In this document: positions 1 to 6,685 of the stretch, piece after piece
Layout of the letters: each line of letters begins with the position of its first letter
Numbering within the stretch: the stretch's first letter is position 1
Assembly: GCA_964428935.1 (NCBI GenBank)
Contig: CAYSAG010000073.1
Span: 1-19,271, forward strand
Reading direction: 5' to 3'
Length of the DNA: 19,271 nt
From: JAADHY01 sp964428935
GTDB lineage: Bacteria; Planctomycetota; Planctomycetia; Planctomycetales; Planctomycetaceae
Translations under genes and position numbers: made by a program
The notes under the pieces: generated by a model
Seen by the model: the letters and a program-made list of their open reading frames with translations, nothing else
Told to the model about the DNA's origin: nothing
The model's database searches: none

Positions 1-55
1 GGCCACGACGGAGCGTGGCCCTCCGGAACCGGAGGGACGCGGTCCCTCGCGTCCC
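1..55. repeat. REP-like cluster of three adjacent hairpins
   Basis: Three perfect palindromes follow one another just beyond the stop codon of the GH5 gene. Positions 1-20 form a 7-bp stem (GGCCACG/CGTGGCC) with a 6-nt loop. Positions 21-34 form a 6-bp stem (CTCCGG/CCGGAG) with a 2-nt loop. Positions 34-55 form an 8-bp stem (GGGACGCG/CGCGTCCC) with a 6-nt loop. The first 24 bases occur again, inverted and identical, at 3085-3108. Clusters of short palindromes after genes are typical of REP/BIME-type interspersed repeats. They may also end or stabilise the minus-strand operon transcript, although no T-tract follows. The cluster may extend beyond the left edge of the window. Confidence 0.75.
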
Positions 56-62
56 TGCTCGT

Positions 63-1601
63 TCAGTACCGCTGCAGCAGCTCCAGCATTTGGCGGTCCA
101 GCTTGTGTCCCTCGAAGTTCTCGTACTGCACGTCACGCCGTCCGCTGTCTAGAATGCCGAAGCTGCCGCGGAACTGCCACAGGGCCCAGCCGAAACCGGC
201 CTTCTTCCAGTTGGCCAGACAGTCTTCCATCCAACGCAGGACGACGTCGTGCGGCGTCTGGTTGTACGCGCCGAACTCGCCGACCACCACACCCACGCCC
301 CGTCGTTTCAGCTCCACCCATGGCTCGACGCACGTCTTCCAAAGCCACTGGCGGTCCTGCATTTCCGGGCCCCGGAACGGTCCGCTCGGCGAGCCGGGCG
401 TGTAGCGCAGGACGGACGGCTTCTTGCCCCACTGTTGGTCCAGCGTCACCACGTCTTCGCGCGACGGGTGGTCGGTCGGAGCCAGCCCGAGTTCGCTCAG
501 CGACACCCAGTCGCCCGCAGCAACGCGAATGCTCACTCGACGCGTCCCTGCCGGCACGACGGCGAAGTAGTCTCGGTCGAACACGTTTTGGTAGATTCGC
601 CACTCCGGTCGGTAGACGGCCTTTTTCCACTCGCCGCGGCCCGGGCCGCACACGAACGACTTCGTCCAGACCGTCCGGCCGTCCGCCTCGACCACCAAGT
701 CGGCCCGACTGGAAACCACGTTGACGTGCAGGCGCAATCGAGTGGCTCGTTGGAAAGGCCCTTCAATGACCAGCGGCCCTTTCGGCTCGGTCTTGGCCGG
801 CCCCAGCAACAGCCCGTTGGCCACCACGCGCGGCCAGGTTGGTTTGGGGAACCGCCCGCCGCCCACCCAACTGGCCTTGTAGTGGCTGACGGCCATGGGT
901 TGGTAGCCGCGAGTCGCCTGAGCCACCTTCAGGGGAATGAGTTCCGGCACGGGCTGCTTTCCCCACTCCAGACCGTCGCAAACGACCAGCCGTTCGGGGT
1001 CTTCGGCCCGAATGGCTTCCACCATTTTCCGACACACGTCGGCGTAGACCTTGGCGTCGACGTGAGCCGGCTCGTTGAACAGGTTGAAGCTGAGCCGACT
1101 GTTGGGCACGCCCCGGTAGCGCCGAGCGAACGCGGCCCAGTGGAGCGCACAGACGCGTTGGGCTTCCGGGTCGGTCCACAAGCTGCGCGGCTCGCGCGGC
1201 TTGGCCACGGTGTAGCCGGGAGCCCGGTGGAAGTTAATCATGACGTGAATGCCGTACTGCTCCCCCCAACGAACCGCTTGGTCGATTTCCCGCAGCACCC
1301 GCTCGTCCAGCTTCGTCCAGTCGCCGTCTTCAATCCAAACGCGGTAGTCCATGGGCAGACGGACGAAGTTGAAACCCAGCCGGGCAATCAGCCGAAAGTC
1401 TTCTTCGCGGAACGGTTCGTCTCGCCCTTTGTAGAACTTGGCCTGCAGGTTGAAGCCGCGCCAGCGAGGGAGCTGGTTCCAGCTGGCCGGCGGTAGCTGG
1501 CGCGAGCCGTTGCCCGACACGTCGCCGTGCAGAAAGCTGACGCCCAGGCACGCAGCCGCCAGCGCCAGCGCGAACCCAGTTGCAAGAGCTCGTCGACTCA
1601 T
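63..1601 (-). CDS. Secreted glycoside hydrolase family 5 (cellulase-like) with an inserted beta-sandwich
   Basis: This 512-residue protein is a probable exported endo-acting glycosidase of the GH5 (beta/alpha)8 barrel family. Residues 1-26 look like a signal peptide (SRR, then a hydrophobic ALALAAACLGV core). The barrel starts near W47-R48-G49-F50. GFNFVRLPMDYRVW (76-89) is the usual GH5 strand, FNLFNEP (172-178) carries the acid/base Glu177, H240-Y241 fits the later conserved His-x-Tyr, VVVGEFG (438-444) carries the nucleophile Glu442, and W475 lies in the last strand. Residues about 260-372 are extra, beta-rich and unlike the barrel, so they probably form a carbohydrate-binding-like insertion between the two catalytic residues. 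The start codon overlaps the upstream methyltransferase stop as ATGA (1598-1601). A ribosome binding site, GGGAGA, lies on the minus strand at 1608-1613, 6 nt upstream. Substrate cannot be told from sequence; beta-glucan or mannan are candidates. Confidence 0.88.
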   Translation of the reverse strand: MSRRALATGFALALAAACLGVSFLHGDVSGNGSRQLPPASWNQLPRWRGFNLQAKFYKGRDEPFREEDFRLIARLGFNFVRLPMDYRVWIEDGDWTKLDERVLREIDQAVRWGEQYGIHVMINFHRAPGYTVAKPREPRSLWTDPEAQRVCALHWAAFARRYRGVPNSRLSFNLFNEPAHVDAKVYADVCRKMVEAIRAEDPERLVVCDGLEWGKQPVPELIPLKVAQATRGYQPMAVSHYKASWVGGGRFPKPTWPRVVANGLLLGPAKTEPKGPLVIEGPFQRATRLRLHVNVVSSRADLVVEADGRTVWTKSFVCGPGRGEWKKAVYRPEWRIYQNVFDRDYFAVVPAGTRRVSIRVAAGDWVSLSELGLAPTDHPSREDVVTLDQQWGKKPSVLRYTPGSPSGPFRGPEMQDRQWLWKTCVEPWVELKRRGVGVVVGEFGAYNQTPHDVVLRWMEDCLANWKKAGFGWALWQFRGSFGILDSGRRDVQYENFEGHKLDRQMLELLQRY

Positions 1602-3280
1602 GGACCGTCTCCCGGTGCAGAGGACGTTGGTTCTTCAGACCGCCCCTTCCGCTCCAGCAACACGCACCAGCCCAGCGGGCCGGCGTTGTCCCGAGTGCGG
1701 CTGTCGAAGCGGACCGTCTTGAGCCAGCGGAAACGGAAGTCTTTGGCGAAGTCGGCACGCAGCTCGTCTTCGCTGACCCGCGGCGGCCCGTACTGACGCT
1801 TCTCGTTTGCGTTGCCCGCCAGAATGAAGACCAGTGTGCCGGGGTGAGAGAGCTGTCGCAGCGTCCGGACGTAGCCAGCCGCGTCCACACGTCGGACTCC
1901 GTGGTAGCAGCCGCGGTCGAAAATCAGGTCGAAGTGGCCGAGGCCTTCGGGCGGAGCCAACACGTTGGCCAACAGCCAGCGAACCCGCACCCCGGCGCGC
2001 TTCGCCTTTTGCTGAGCCAGCACGAGGGCTCGAGGAGCCAGGTCCAGTGCGGTGACGTCGAACCCCTTGCTGGCCAGGTAGACGGCGTTCGTCCCGCTTC
2101 CGCAGCCCAGCTCGACCACGCGGCAGGGCTTGAGCACGCCGGTCTCGACCGCCTCCTTCAAGTGGCTGTCCGGCCGTCCGGTGTCCCAGGGAGGCGTGCG
2201 GCCGGGAGCGTAAGCCGAGTTCCACCGCTCCAGTTGACGCACACCGTTCTTTCCGTGCGGCAGGACGCCCGCCGCCAGCGGCCGCTGGTCCAGCAACGCC
2301 TGGCCGCCGGCCGACGCGACGGCAATGCTTCCGGGCTCGCGCCCCGACTTGGGCAGAACGAGCGTGAAGCGACGGCGGCCCTCGGTGGCCTCCACGCGGC
2401 ACGCTGTGTCGGTTTCGTCCAGCCGAGCGACGGGCGGCTCGGGCGCGTCGGCCGTGTCGCTCAACCGCAGAACCAACAGCAGCCAGCTTGGGAAGCCTTT
2501 CGGCCCGCCCGAAAGTTCCACCTCCGTTCGGTACTGCACGCGGCCCCCGACGGAGTGGCCGCGGCTTCTGGCCGAAATGCGTCTTGGCGAAGTCGGCAGC
2601 AAAATGCTGCCCGACAGGGACAGACGCCCGCCCCGCACGCCGAACTGGCCGCCTTCCACTCGCGTGCTTGACCCCGCGGCAACGACGGTCCAGGTTGGGT
2701 TCGCAGCCGCGACAACGTCTGCGACGACGAGGAGAGAAGGCTTCAGCAGCCAGACGCGACGCTCGAACCGAGCCGGGTGGCCGTCGGCGGGCGGCGGGCC
2801 GGAGCGTCCCACGACGTAAGCGAACAGCGGGTGCTCTTCGTAAGCGACCACGCGCTCGCAGCCGAGCAGCTTCGCCGCGGGCAACGGCCGGTCGAAGCGG
2901 CTCAACCGGTCCTGCAGCTCTGCCAACTGTGCGGCGTCCAGGGTGTAGCGGGAAGCCGCCGCGGGCTGGGCCGAAACCGCTGGCCTGTGGCTCCAGGCCA
3001 ACGCAACGGCCACAAGAAGGACCGCCGTCAGGGCCACGACCAACTTTCTGAGGGTGTCCGGGAACTGGAGGGTGTCCGGGAACTGGAGGGCCACGCTCCG
3101 TCGTGGCCGCCACGAACGCCTGTCTCGAGGCGAGGCCAGCGGGGCACGCTCCAAGGCCTTCAGGACGCCCAGGTGCCGAGAAAACGCGGACGAATTCCCG
3201 GACACCTTCAACTTTCTCGCAAACAGGGCGGGCAAGCGCAGGACGCCCTGCGGTTCCTTTTCAAAATGGGGCTCGCTCAT
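1598..3280 (-). CDS. Membrane-anchored heparinase-like beta-sandwich fused to a class I SAM-dependent methyltransferase
   Basis: The 560-residue protein has three parts. Residues 1-80 are basic and include a 56-residue segment encoded by a palindromic element (25-80). Residues 79-96 (VVALTAVLLVAVALAW) are one membrane segment or signal-anchor. Residues about 110-320 are beta-rich with RRVWLLKPSLLVVADVV (175-191), resembling the C-terminal sandwich of heparinase II/III proteins; this is only a family resemblance. Residues about 347-545 are a methyltransferase of the thiopurine methyltransferase/TehB-like group: WNSAYAPGRTPPWDTGRP, motif I VVELGCGSGTNA (388-399), the acidic residue ending strand 2 (VTALDLAP) and FDLIFDRG. 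The start was placed at 3280 because GGGAGGAGGA lies 6 nt upstream; an earlier in-frame start at 3319 lacks this. An internal GTG at 2242, preceded by GGAAAG, could give a separate 214-residue methyltransferase. The gene is upstream partner of the GH5 gene. Substrate unknown. Confidence 0.75.
   Translation of the reverse strand: MSEPHFEKEPQGVLRLPALFARKLKVSGNSSAFSRHLGVLKALERAPLASPRDRRSWRPRRSVALQFPDTLQFPDTLRKLVVALTAVLLVAVALAWSHRPAVSAQPAAASRYTLDAAQLAELQDRLSRFDRPLPAAKLLGCERVVAYEEHPLFAYVVGRSGPPPADGHPARFERRVWLLKPSLLVVADVVAAANPTWTVVAAGSSTRVEGGQFGVRGGRLSLSGSILLPTSPRRISARSRGHSVGGRVQYRTEVELSGGPKGFPSWLLLVLRLSDTADAPEPPVARLDETDTACRVEATEGRRRFTLVLPKSGREPGSIAVASAGGQALLDQRPLAAGVLPHGKNGVRQLERWNSAYAPGRTPPWDTGRPDSHLKEAVETGVLKPCRVVELGCGSGTNAVYLASKGFDVTALDLAPRALVLAQQKAKRAGVRVRWLLANVLAPPEGLGHFDLIFDRGCYHGVRRVDAAGYVRTLRQLSHPGTLVFILAGNANEKRQYGPPRVSEDELRADFAKDFRFRWLKTVRFDSRTRDNAGPLGWCVLLERKGRSEEPTSSAPGDGP
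2240..2242 (-). other. Possible internal GTG start of a free methyltransferase
   Basis: The GTG codon at residue 347 stands just before RQLERWNSAY, which is where stand-alone methyltransferases of this type normally begin. A purine stretch, GGAAAG, ends 6 nt upstream and could act as a weak ribosome binding site. The product would be 214 residues and lack the membrane segment. This is inference only. Confidence 0.3.
3051..3086. repeat. Two tandem copies of an 18-bp unit
   Basis: AGGGTGTCCGGGAACTGG is repeated perfectly at 3051-3068 and 3069-3086. Read on the minus strand it encodes the doubled peptide LQFPDT. Because 18 bp is six codons, the duplication keeps the frame. The first copy contains the left terminal inverted repeat of the palindromic element. 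Confidence 0.9.
3089..3108. repeat. Hairpin, inverted copy of the palindrome at 1-20
   Basis: GGCCACGCTCCGTCGTGGCC folds with a 7-bp stem and 6-nt loop. With the four preceding bases (3085-3088) it is the exact reverse complement of positions 1-24. It lies within coding sequence of the methyltransferase fusion gene. Confidence 0.9.
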
Positions 3281-3286
3281 TGCTCG

Positions 3287-3296
3287 TCCTCCTCCC
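3287..3296 (-). promoter_or_regulatory. Strong ribosome binding site deciding the start at 3280
   Basis: On the minus strand the sequence reads GGGAGGAGGA, ending 6 nt before the ATG at 3280-3278. It lies inside the reading frame if the earlier start at 3319 is assumed, and so argues for the downstream start. Confidence 0.75.
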
Positions 3297-3765
3297 GGCA
3301 CGCAACCAAACCAAAACACGACGACAACAGGCGGTTCAAGGTGTGTGCGTGAAGCCGCGACGACGCTCCGGCGACCGGACGTCGGTCCGTGGGCCGGTTC
3401 GTCCGGCGGCGGGAAACGGCCGGGCCAGGTCGAGTCGACGGACGGCAGCCGCTCGTCTCACTGTCAGCAGGACAGGCTTGGCCCGCTGTCGCTGCACGAC
3501 TCGCCACCAGCTCTTTTTTCGCTCGCCGCCGCGTCGCGCGTGGACTGGCCTCACGCCTTCGCGTGAGCTGCCTCCACTGTACCCAAACCGCAGTCGTTGA
3601 CGAAAGCGTGACGGGGAACGAACGGTGCTGACTGTTGTGTTCCCGGCAGCCGTTTCGAGCGCCGGTCCGTTTCGGGCTGCAGTCAATGCGTCAACGGCCG
3701 GTCGGTCTGCGGCACTTCACGAGCAGACACGAAATTCGAGTCAGAGGCGGAGACTGCCGACGGCA
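3297..3765. other. Intergenic region between DUF481 gene and methyltransferase operon
   Basis: About 470 bp with no supported gene; open frames here are short, arginine-rich and cross the neighbouring genes. It should hold the end of the DUF481 transcript and the promoter of the methyltransferase/GH5 operon, but no convincing -35/-10 pair was found by eye. The one clear structure is the hairpin at 3550-3567. Confidence 0.5.
3550..3567. terminator. Hairpin 3' of the DUF481 gene, possible terminator
   Basis: CTCACGC (3550-3556) pairs perfectly with GCGTGAG (3561-3567) around a 4-nt loop. It lies about 200 bp beyond the DUF481 stop codon. No T-tract follows on either strand, so a role as an intrinsic terminator is uncertain. 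Confidence 0.25.
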
Positions 3766-5883
3766 CTACTTCCGCGTGTAGCCAATGGAGAAGAGCGTGG
3801 TGTAGTCGGTGGGCACGCGGTTGGAAGGTGGTTTGGAGTCGTAGTCAATGATGAGTCCGAGCCGCAGCCGCCAGCGGCCGTCGTCGTCCAAGCGGAAGAC
3901 TAGCCCGCTGTTGGTCGTCAGCCGGAAAATCTGAATGTCGCTCACGCTGGGCCGCAGCGTCATTCGGCTCTCGAAGTCGCTCCGTTTGTTGACCGGCCAC
4001 TTCAAATCCACCTCGGCGAACACGTCGGGCGTGGTCCGGTGAATGGTCGGACCGAAGTAGAATTCGTGAGTCACCGCTGGGCCAACTCGGGCAATCAGCC
4101 GCTTGCGCGGCTCGTTGAAAAAACGGTAGCCCAGCCCGACCGACAACGTCCCCCGCCAATTCAGCTTCCGAAACTCATTGAACTCGTTCTTGCTGGTAAT
4201 GTAGAAAATCCAGTCCGGGTCCTGGTGGCAGAAGTCGAACGTTCCGTTCGCGAACCAACGGTTGGCTGACTTCTCGCCGCGGTTCTGAGCGAAGTCGCCG
4301 CCAAAGTCGACTTCAATGTAGCGGTTCTTGGTGAGGGCCTTTTCCAGACGGCCGCGAAGGTCGAACGAGTCCTGGTCGCTGTTTCCGCCGAGAAAACGGC
4401 CGCCAATTTCGAACCGTTTCGTCCAGTCGGCGGCGTAGTCGCTGGCCGTGTCGTAGACGCGGTCCAGACGCTCGCGAAGTCGACGCAGCCGAAGCCGCCA
4501 CGGGCCGACGTCGGACTGGCCGGAGGCACTCGAGTCGGCCTGACCGGACGAGTTGCCCGAAGCGGCGGCCGCCGGCTTTTGGCTTGCACTGGCCTGCTTG
4601 GACGGCTGAGCTGCGTCAGGCTTTTCCTTCGGCTTTTTCGCGTTCGGCGGCTGTTTGGGCTTGGCCGCGCTGCTCTTGGCCTGCGCACCTGGCTGCCCAG
4701 ACTTGGCTTTCCCCTCGGGCGACGTCTTCGAGCCGGCGCTTTGTTGGCTTTTCGCGCCGGCCTCTTTCTGGCCGGCCCCGTTCGAGTCCGGCGGTTTCTG
4801 GTCCACGTTTCTCTTGCTGGGCGGGCTTGGGGTGGCGGAATTTGAGGTGGCGGAGTTCCTGCCGGCCGAGTTCTTACTCGGCGAGCCGTTCTTGTCCGAC
4901 TTGTCCGAGTTTTTGCTCGGCGCGTTCTTGCTGGCCGACGTCTTGCTGGCTGAGTCTTTGTCGGACGGGTTCTTGTCGGGAGCGTTTTTGTCAGCCGAGC
5001 CGCTCTTGGACCGTCCGGCCTTCGAGCGGGCCGGCTTTGACGGGTCGGTTTCGGACGCTGGAGCTTGGGCGCTGTTTGTGTCCGGCTGACGTGGCCGAAC
5101 CTGGGTTGGCGACTGAGTTTGCCCAGCCGGGTGGCCCGCATTGGTCGCGTCGTCCGGCTCGGCCGTCTGCGCCGGGACGGGTTGCCGCTGGGCGGCCTGT
5201 GGAGGGAGGAACTTCGCCGAGGGCGGCTCGCCCGGCGGCCTGGCGCCGTGCGACGGGCTGTCGGTTCGGCCAACGGGCGTCCACGCCGCCGTCGTCGTGG
5301 CAGAAGGGCCGCTCGGGTCGGCCGGAGCGGTCCGCTGGTCGGGGGCGAGCAGAGGGGGCAACGGGAGCGGCGTCGAGCGGTCTTGTGGAAGAAAGAGCGG
5401 CTCCAGCAGCCACCGCGTGAAGCTCAACGGTTCCGGCGACCAACGCACCGGGGCAGTCGGCAGTTCGTTGTCGGCTGGCTCTGCGCTGGAAGGGTTCCCG
5501 TTTTCGGAGCCGGTCGGCTGGGAGGGGGACTGTGCGGACTGGCGAGGGCCTGCGCCAGCCGGTCGGCCCGAGTTGCGACTTGCCGGTGGAGCAGCCCTTG
5601 CAACGGGCTGCCGGGCGGAAGCGGCAATGGTGGCAGTGCCGTCGGAGACGGCCGGTGGGGCTGGTCGGCACTGACCGGGGCCTGACGGAACGGCCGGAGC
5701 CGAGGACGAGCCGGTCGGTGCCGGTCGAGTGCTCGGAGCGGGTTGAGTGGCCGTCAGACTCAGCCGAGTGCCGGACAGCACCACCGCGCACACCGCCAGC
5801 ACGCTGCTGGCCCGCCACAAAAAGCAAAGGCGTCGGCTCAGCAGAGCAGCTTCCGCTGCCTGTCGGTGTGAGCGCAGTTCCAT
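3766..5883 (-). CDS. DUF481 (YdiY-like) outer-membrane beta-barrel protein with long disordered linker
   Basis: The 705-residue product begins with a basic stretch and a hydrophobic segment (about 25-46, SSVLAVCAVVLSG), a signal peptide or anchor. Residues about 48-459 are low complexity: first Pro/Ser/Ala-rich, then a Lys/Ser/Asn-rich stretch (about 288-427) with many SKN, DKN and SKT units. Residues about 491-705 form the barrel domain: FEIGGRFLGGNSDQDSFDLRG, WIFYITSKNEFNEFRKLNWR, GTLSVGLGYRF, and a final LGLIIDYDSKPPSN with FSIGYTRK. The strand pattern and the YxxxKNEFNEF region match DUF481, a family of outer-membrane proteins of poorly known role. The last residue is Lys, not the aromatic usually seen at barrel ends. 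The ATG at 5883 was chosen because residues upstream, from a TTG at 6042, are unlike any leader; no strong ribosome binding site is visible. Function beyond an envelope role is not known. Confidence 0.8.
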   Translation of the reverse strand: MELRSHRQAAEAALLSRRLCFLWRASSVLAVCAVVLSGTRLSLTATQPAPSTRPAPTGSSSAPAVPSGPGQCRPAPPAVSDGTATIAASARQPVARAAPPASRNSGRPAGAGPRQSAQSPSQPTGSENGNPSSAEPADNELPTAPVRWSPEPLSFTRWLLEPLFLPQDRSTPLPLPPLLAPDQRTAPADPSGPSATTTAAWTPVGRTDSPSHGARPPGEPPSAKFLPPQAAQRQPVPAQTAEPDDATNAGHPAGQTQSPTQVRPRQPDTNSAQAPASETDPSKPARSKAGRSKSGSADKNAPDKNPSDKDSASKTSASKNAPSKNSDKSDKNGSPSKNSAGRNSATSNSATPSPPSKRNVDQKPPDSNGAGQKEAGAKSQQSAGSKTSPEGKAKSGQPGAQAKSSAAKPKQPPNAKKPKEKPDAAQPSKQASASQKPAAAASGNSSGQADSSASGQSDVGPWRLRLRRLRERLDRVYDTASDYAADWTKRFEIGGRFLGGNSDQDSFDLRGRLEKALTKNRYIEVDFGGDFAQNRGEKSANRWFANGTFDFCHQDPDWIFYITSKNEFNEFRKLNWRGTLSVGLGYRFFNEPRKRLIARVGPAVTHEFYFGPTIHRTTPDVFAEVDLKWPVNKRSDFESRMTLRPSVSDIQIFRLTTNSGLVFRLDDDGRWRLRLGLIIDYDSKPPSNRVPTDYTTLFSIGYTRK

Positions 5884-6673
5884 CCCGGTGCGTGGCCACT
5901 GCAGCAGGAAACGAAAGCAGCGGGCAGGACCCCCGACTGCGGAAAAGGCGGCGAATTGTAGCCCGAACGCCGTCCAGCCACAACGTGGGTTGCACAGCCG
6001 TGCGAAGCGGGGCGGCCGGGCGAACCGCGGCTGAACGGGCAACGGCTCCGCCGCAGCTTCCTACTTGCTCGACGTCCCCGGCTGCCGGCGCCGCCGTCTG
6101 GAGCCGAACGGTCCTGCCGGGCTGCTGGCTGGAGCAAGCGGGCAGGCGAAACCGTTCCCGTTGCTCCCGGCCTTCGGACGCCGCGAGGCCTTCGCGAGCG
6201 AGAGGGTTTTGCTGTTCAAACTGGGAAGACTTGGCAAAGCAGGAAGGGACGTCCGTCGCAGTCGGCTCGCTGGTGTTGCAGCACCGCAGTGCGTCCAAGT
6301 TCAGAGGTAATCGAACCTTTGAAGGACGCCTGCACATTCGGCACGACCGCTACAGTCGGCAAAATGGGTGGTTTGCTTTTTTTCGGAAAAGGTGCTTGAT
6401 TTCGGATTTTCACTAGGGTAATGTCGTCCTGTTGCAGCGGTCGCCGTAGTCCGGCGGTACAGCAGCCAACTCGCTACAGTGAGCGCTGGGCCGAAGTGGT
6501 GGCGCGACTGGAAACCAAAGGACGCTTTCGGTCGCACGTGGCTCAGACCGGGTTGGCGTGGCGGGGGTGTTTGACGACGACCGGTTCGGTCCAAACGCGT
6601 CGCGTTCGGCTGCCAGGTCGGCGGCAAGGAGACGCTCGGGCGGACGGCCAACGCAAGAAGACCTCGAACCGAA
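5884..6673. other. Divergent intergenic region
   Basis: This stretch separates the minus-strand DUF481 gene from the + strand giant gene and should hold both promoters. Several overlapping open frames exist on both strands, but they are Arg/Pro/Ala-rich, show no domain and have no good ribosome binding sites, so none is supported as a gene. The most A+T-rich part is about 6360-6424, which has a candidate + strand promoter. Confidence 0.5.
6396..6424 (+). promoter_or_regulatory. Candidate sigma70-like promoter for the giant gene
   Basis: TTGATT (6396-6401) and TAATGT (6419-6424) are separated by 17 nt within the only A+T-rich patch of the divergent region. The match to consensus is partial, better in the -35 than the -10. 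Use of it would give a leader of about 250 nt. Confidence 0.3.
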
Positions 6674-6681
6674 GGGGGGAG
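6674..6681 (+). promoter_or_regulatory. Ribosome binding site of the giant gene
   Basis: GGGGGGAG ends 4 nt before the ATG at 6686. It fixes the start of the giant protein immediately ahead of the basic N-terminus that carries the LEPR-XLL-like motif. Confidence 0.75.
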
Positions 6682-6685
6682 ACCA

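Larger units (their letters stand above)
3041..3217. mobile_element. Palindromic MITE/REP-like element inserted in frame, with 9-bp target duplication
   Basis: The 9-bp sequence CAACTTTCT occurs at 3041-3049 and again at 3209-3217. Between them lies 159 bp whose ends are inverted repeats: AGGGTGTCCGGGAA at 3051-3064 against the complement of TTCCCGGACACCTT at 3195-3208, 13 of 14 identical. Inside are two tandem 18-mers and a 20-nt hairpin (3089-3108). The distance between direct repeats is 168 bp, exactly 56 codons, so the methyltransferase reading frame is kept. No transposase is encoded, so any movement would need a helper enzyme. Removing the element rejoins FARKL to VVALTAVLL, a natural signal-anchor. 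Confidence 0.7.

Noticed and set aside
249..1496. A 415-codon open frame on the + strand
   Set aside because: Complement of the GH5 gene, whose catalytic motifs, signal peptide and ribosome binding site are clear on the minus strand.
3051..3086. CRISPR-like repeat
   Set aside because: Only two units, directly adjacent with no spacer, and within coding sequence.
3281..3319. Earlier start for the methyltransferase fusion
   Set aside because: It would place the strong GGGAGGAGGA site inside the coding region; the start at 3280 uses it properly.
5884..6042. N-terminal extension of the DUF481 protein from a TTG codon
   Set aside because: The added 53 residues are Arg/Pro-rich and would bury the signal peptide; the ATG at 5883 gives a sensible leader.
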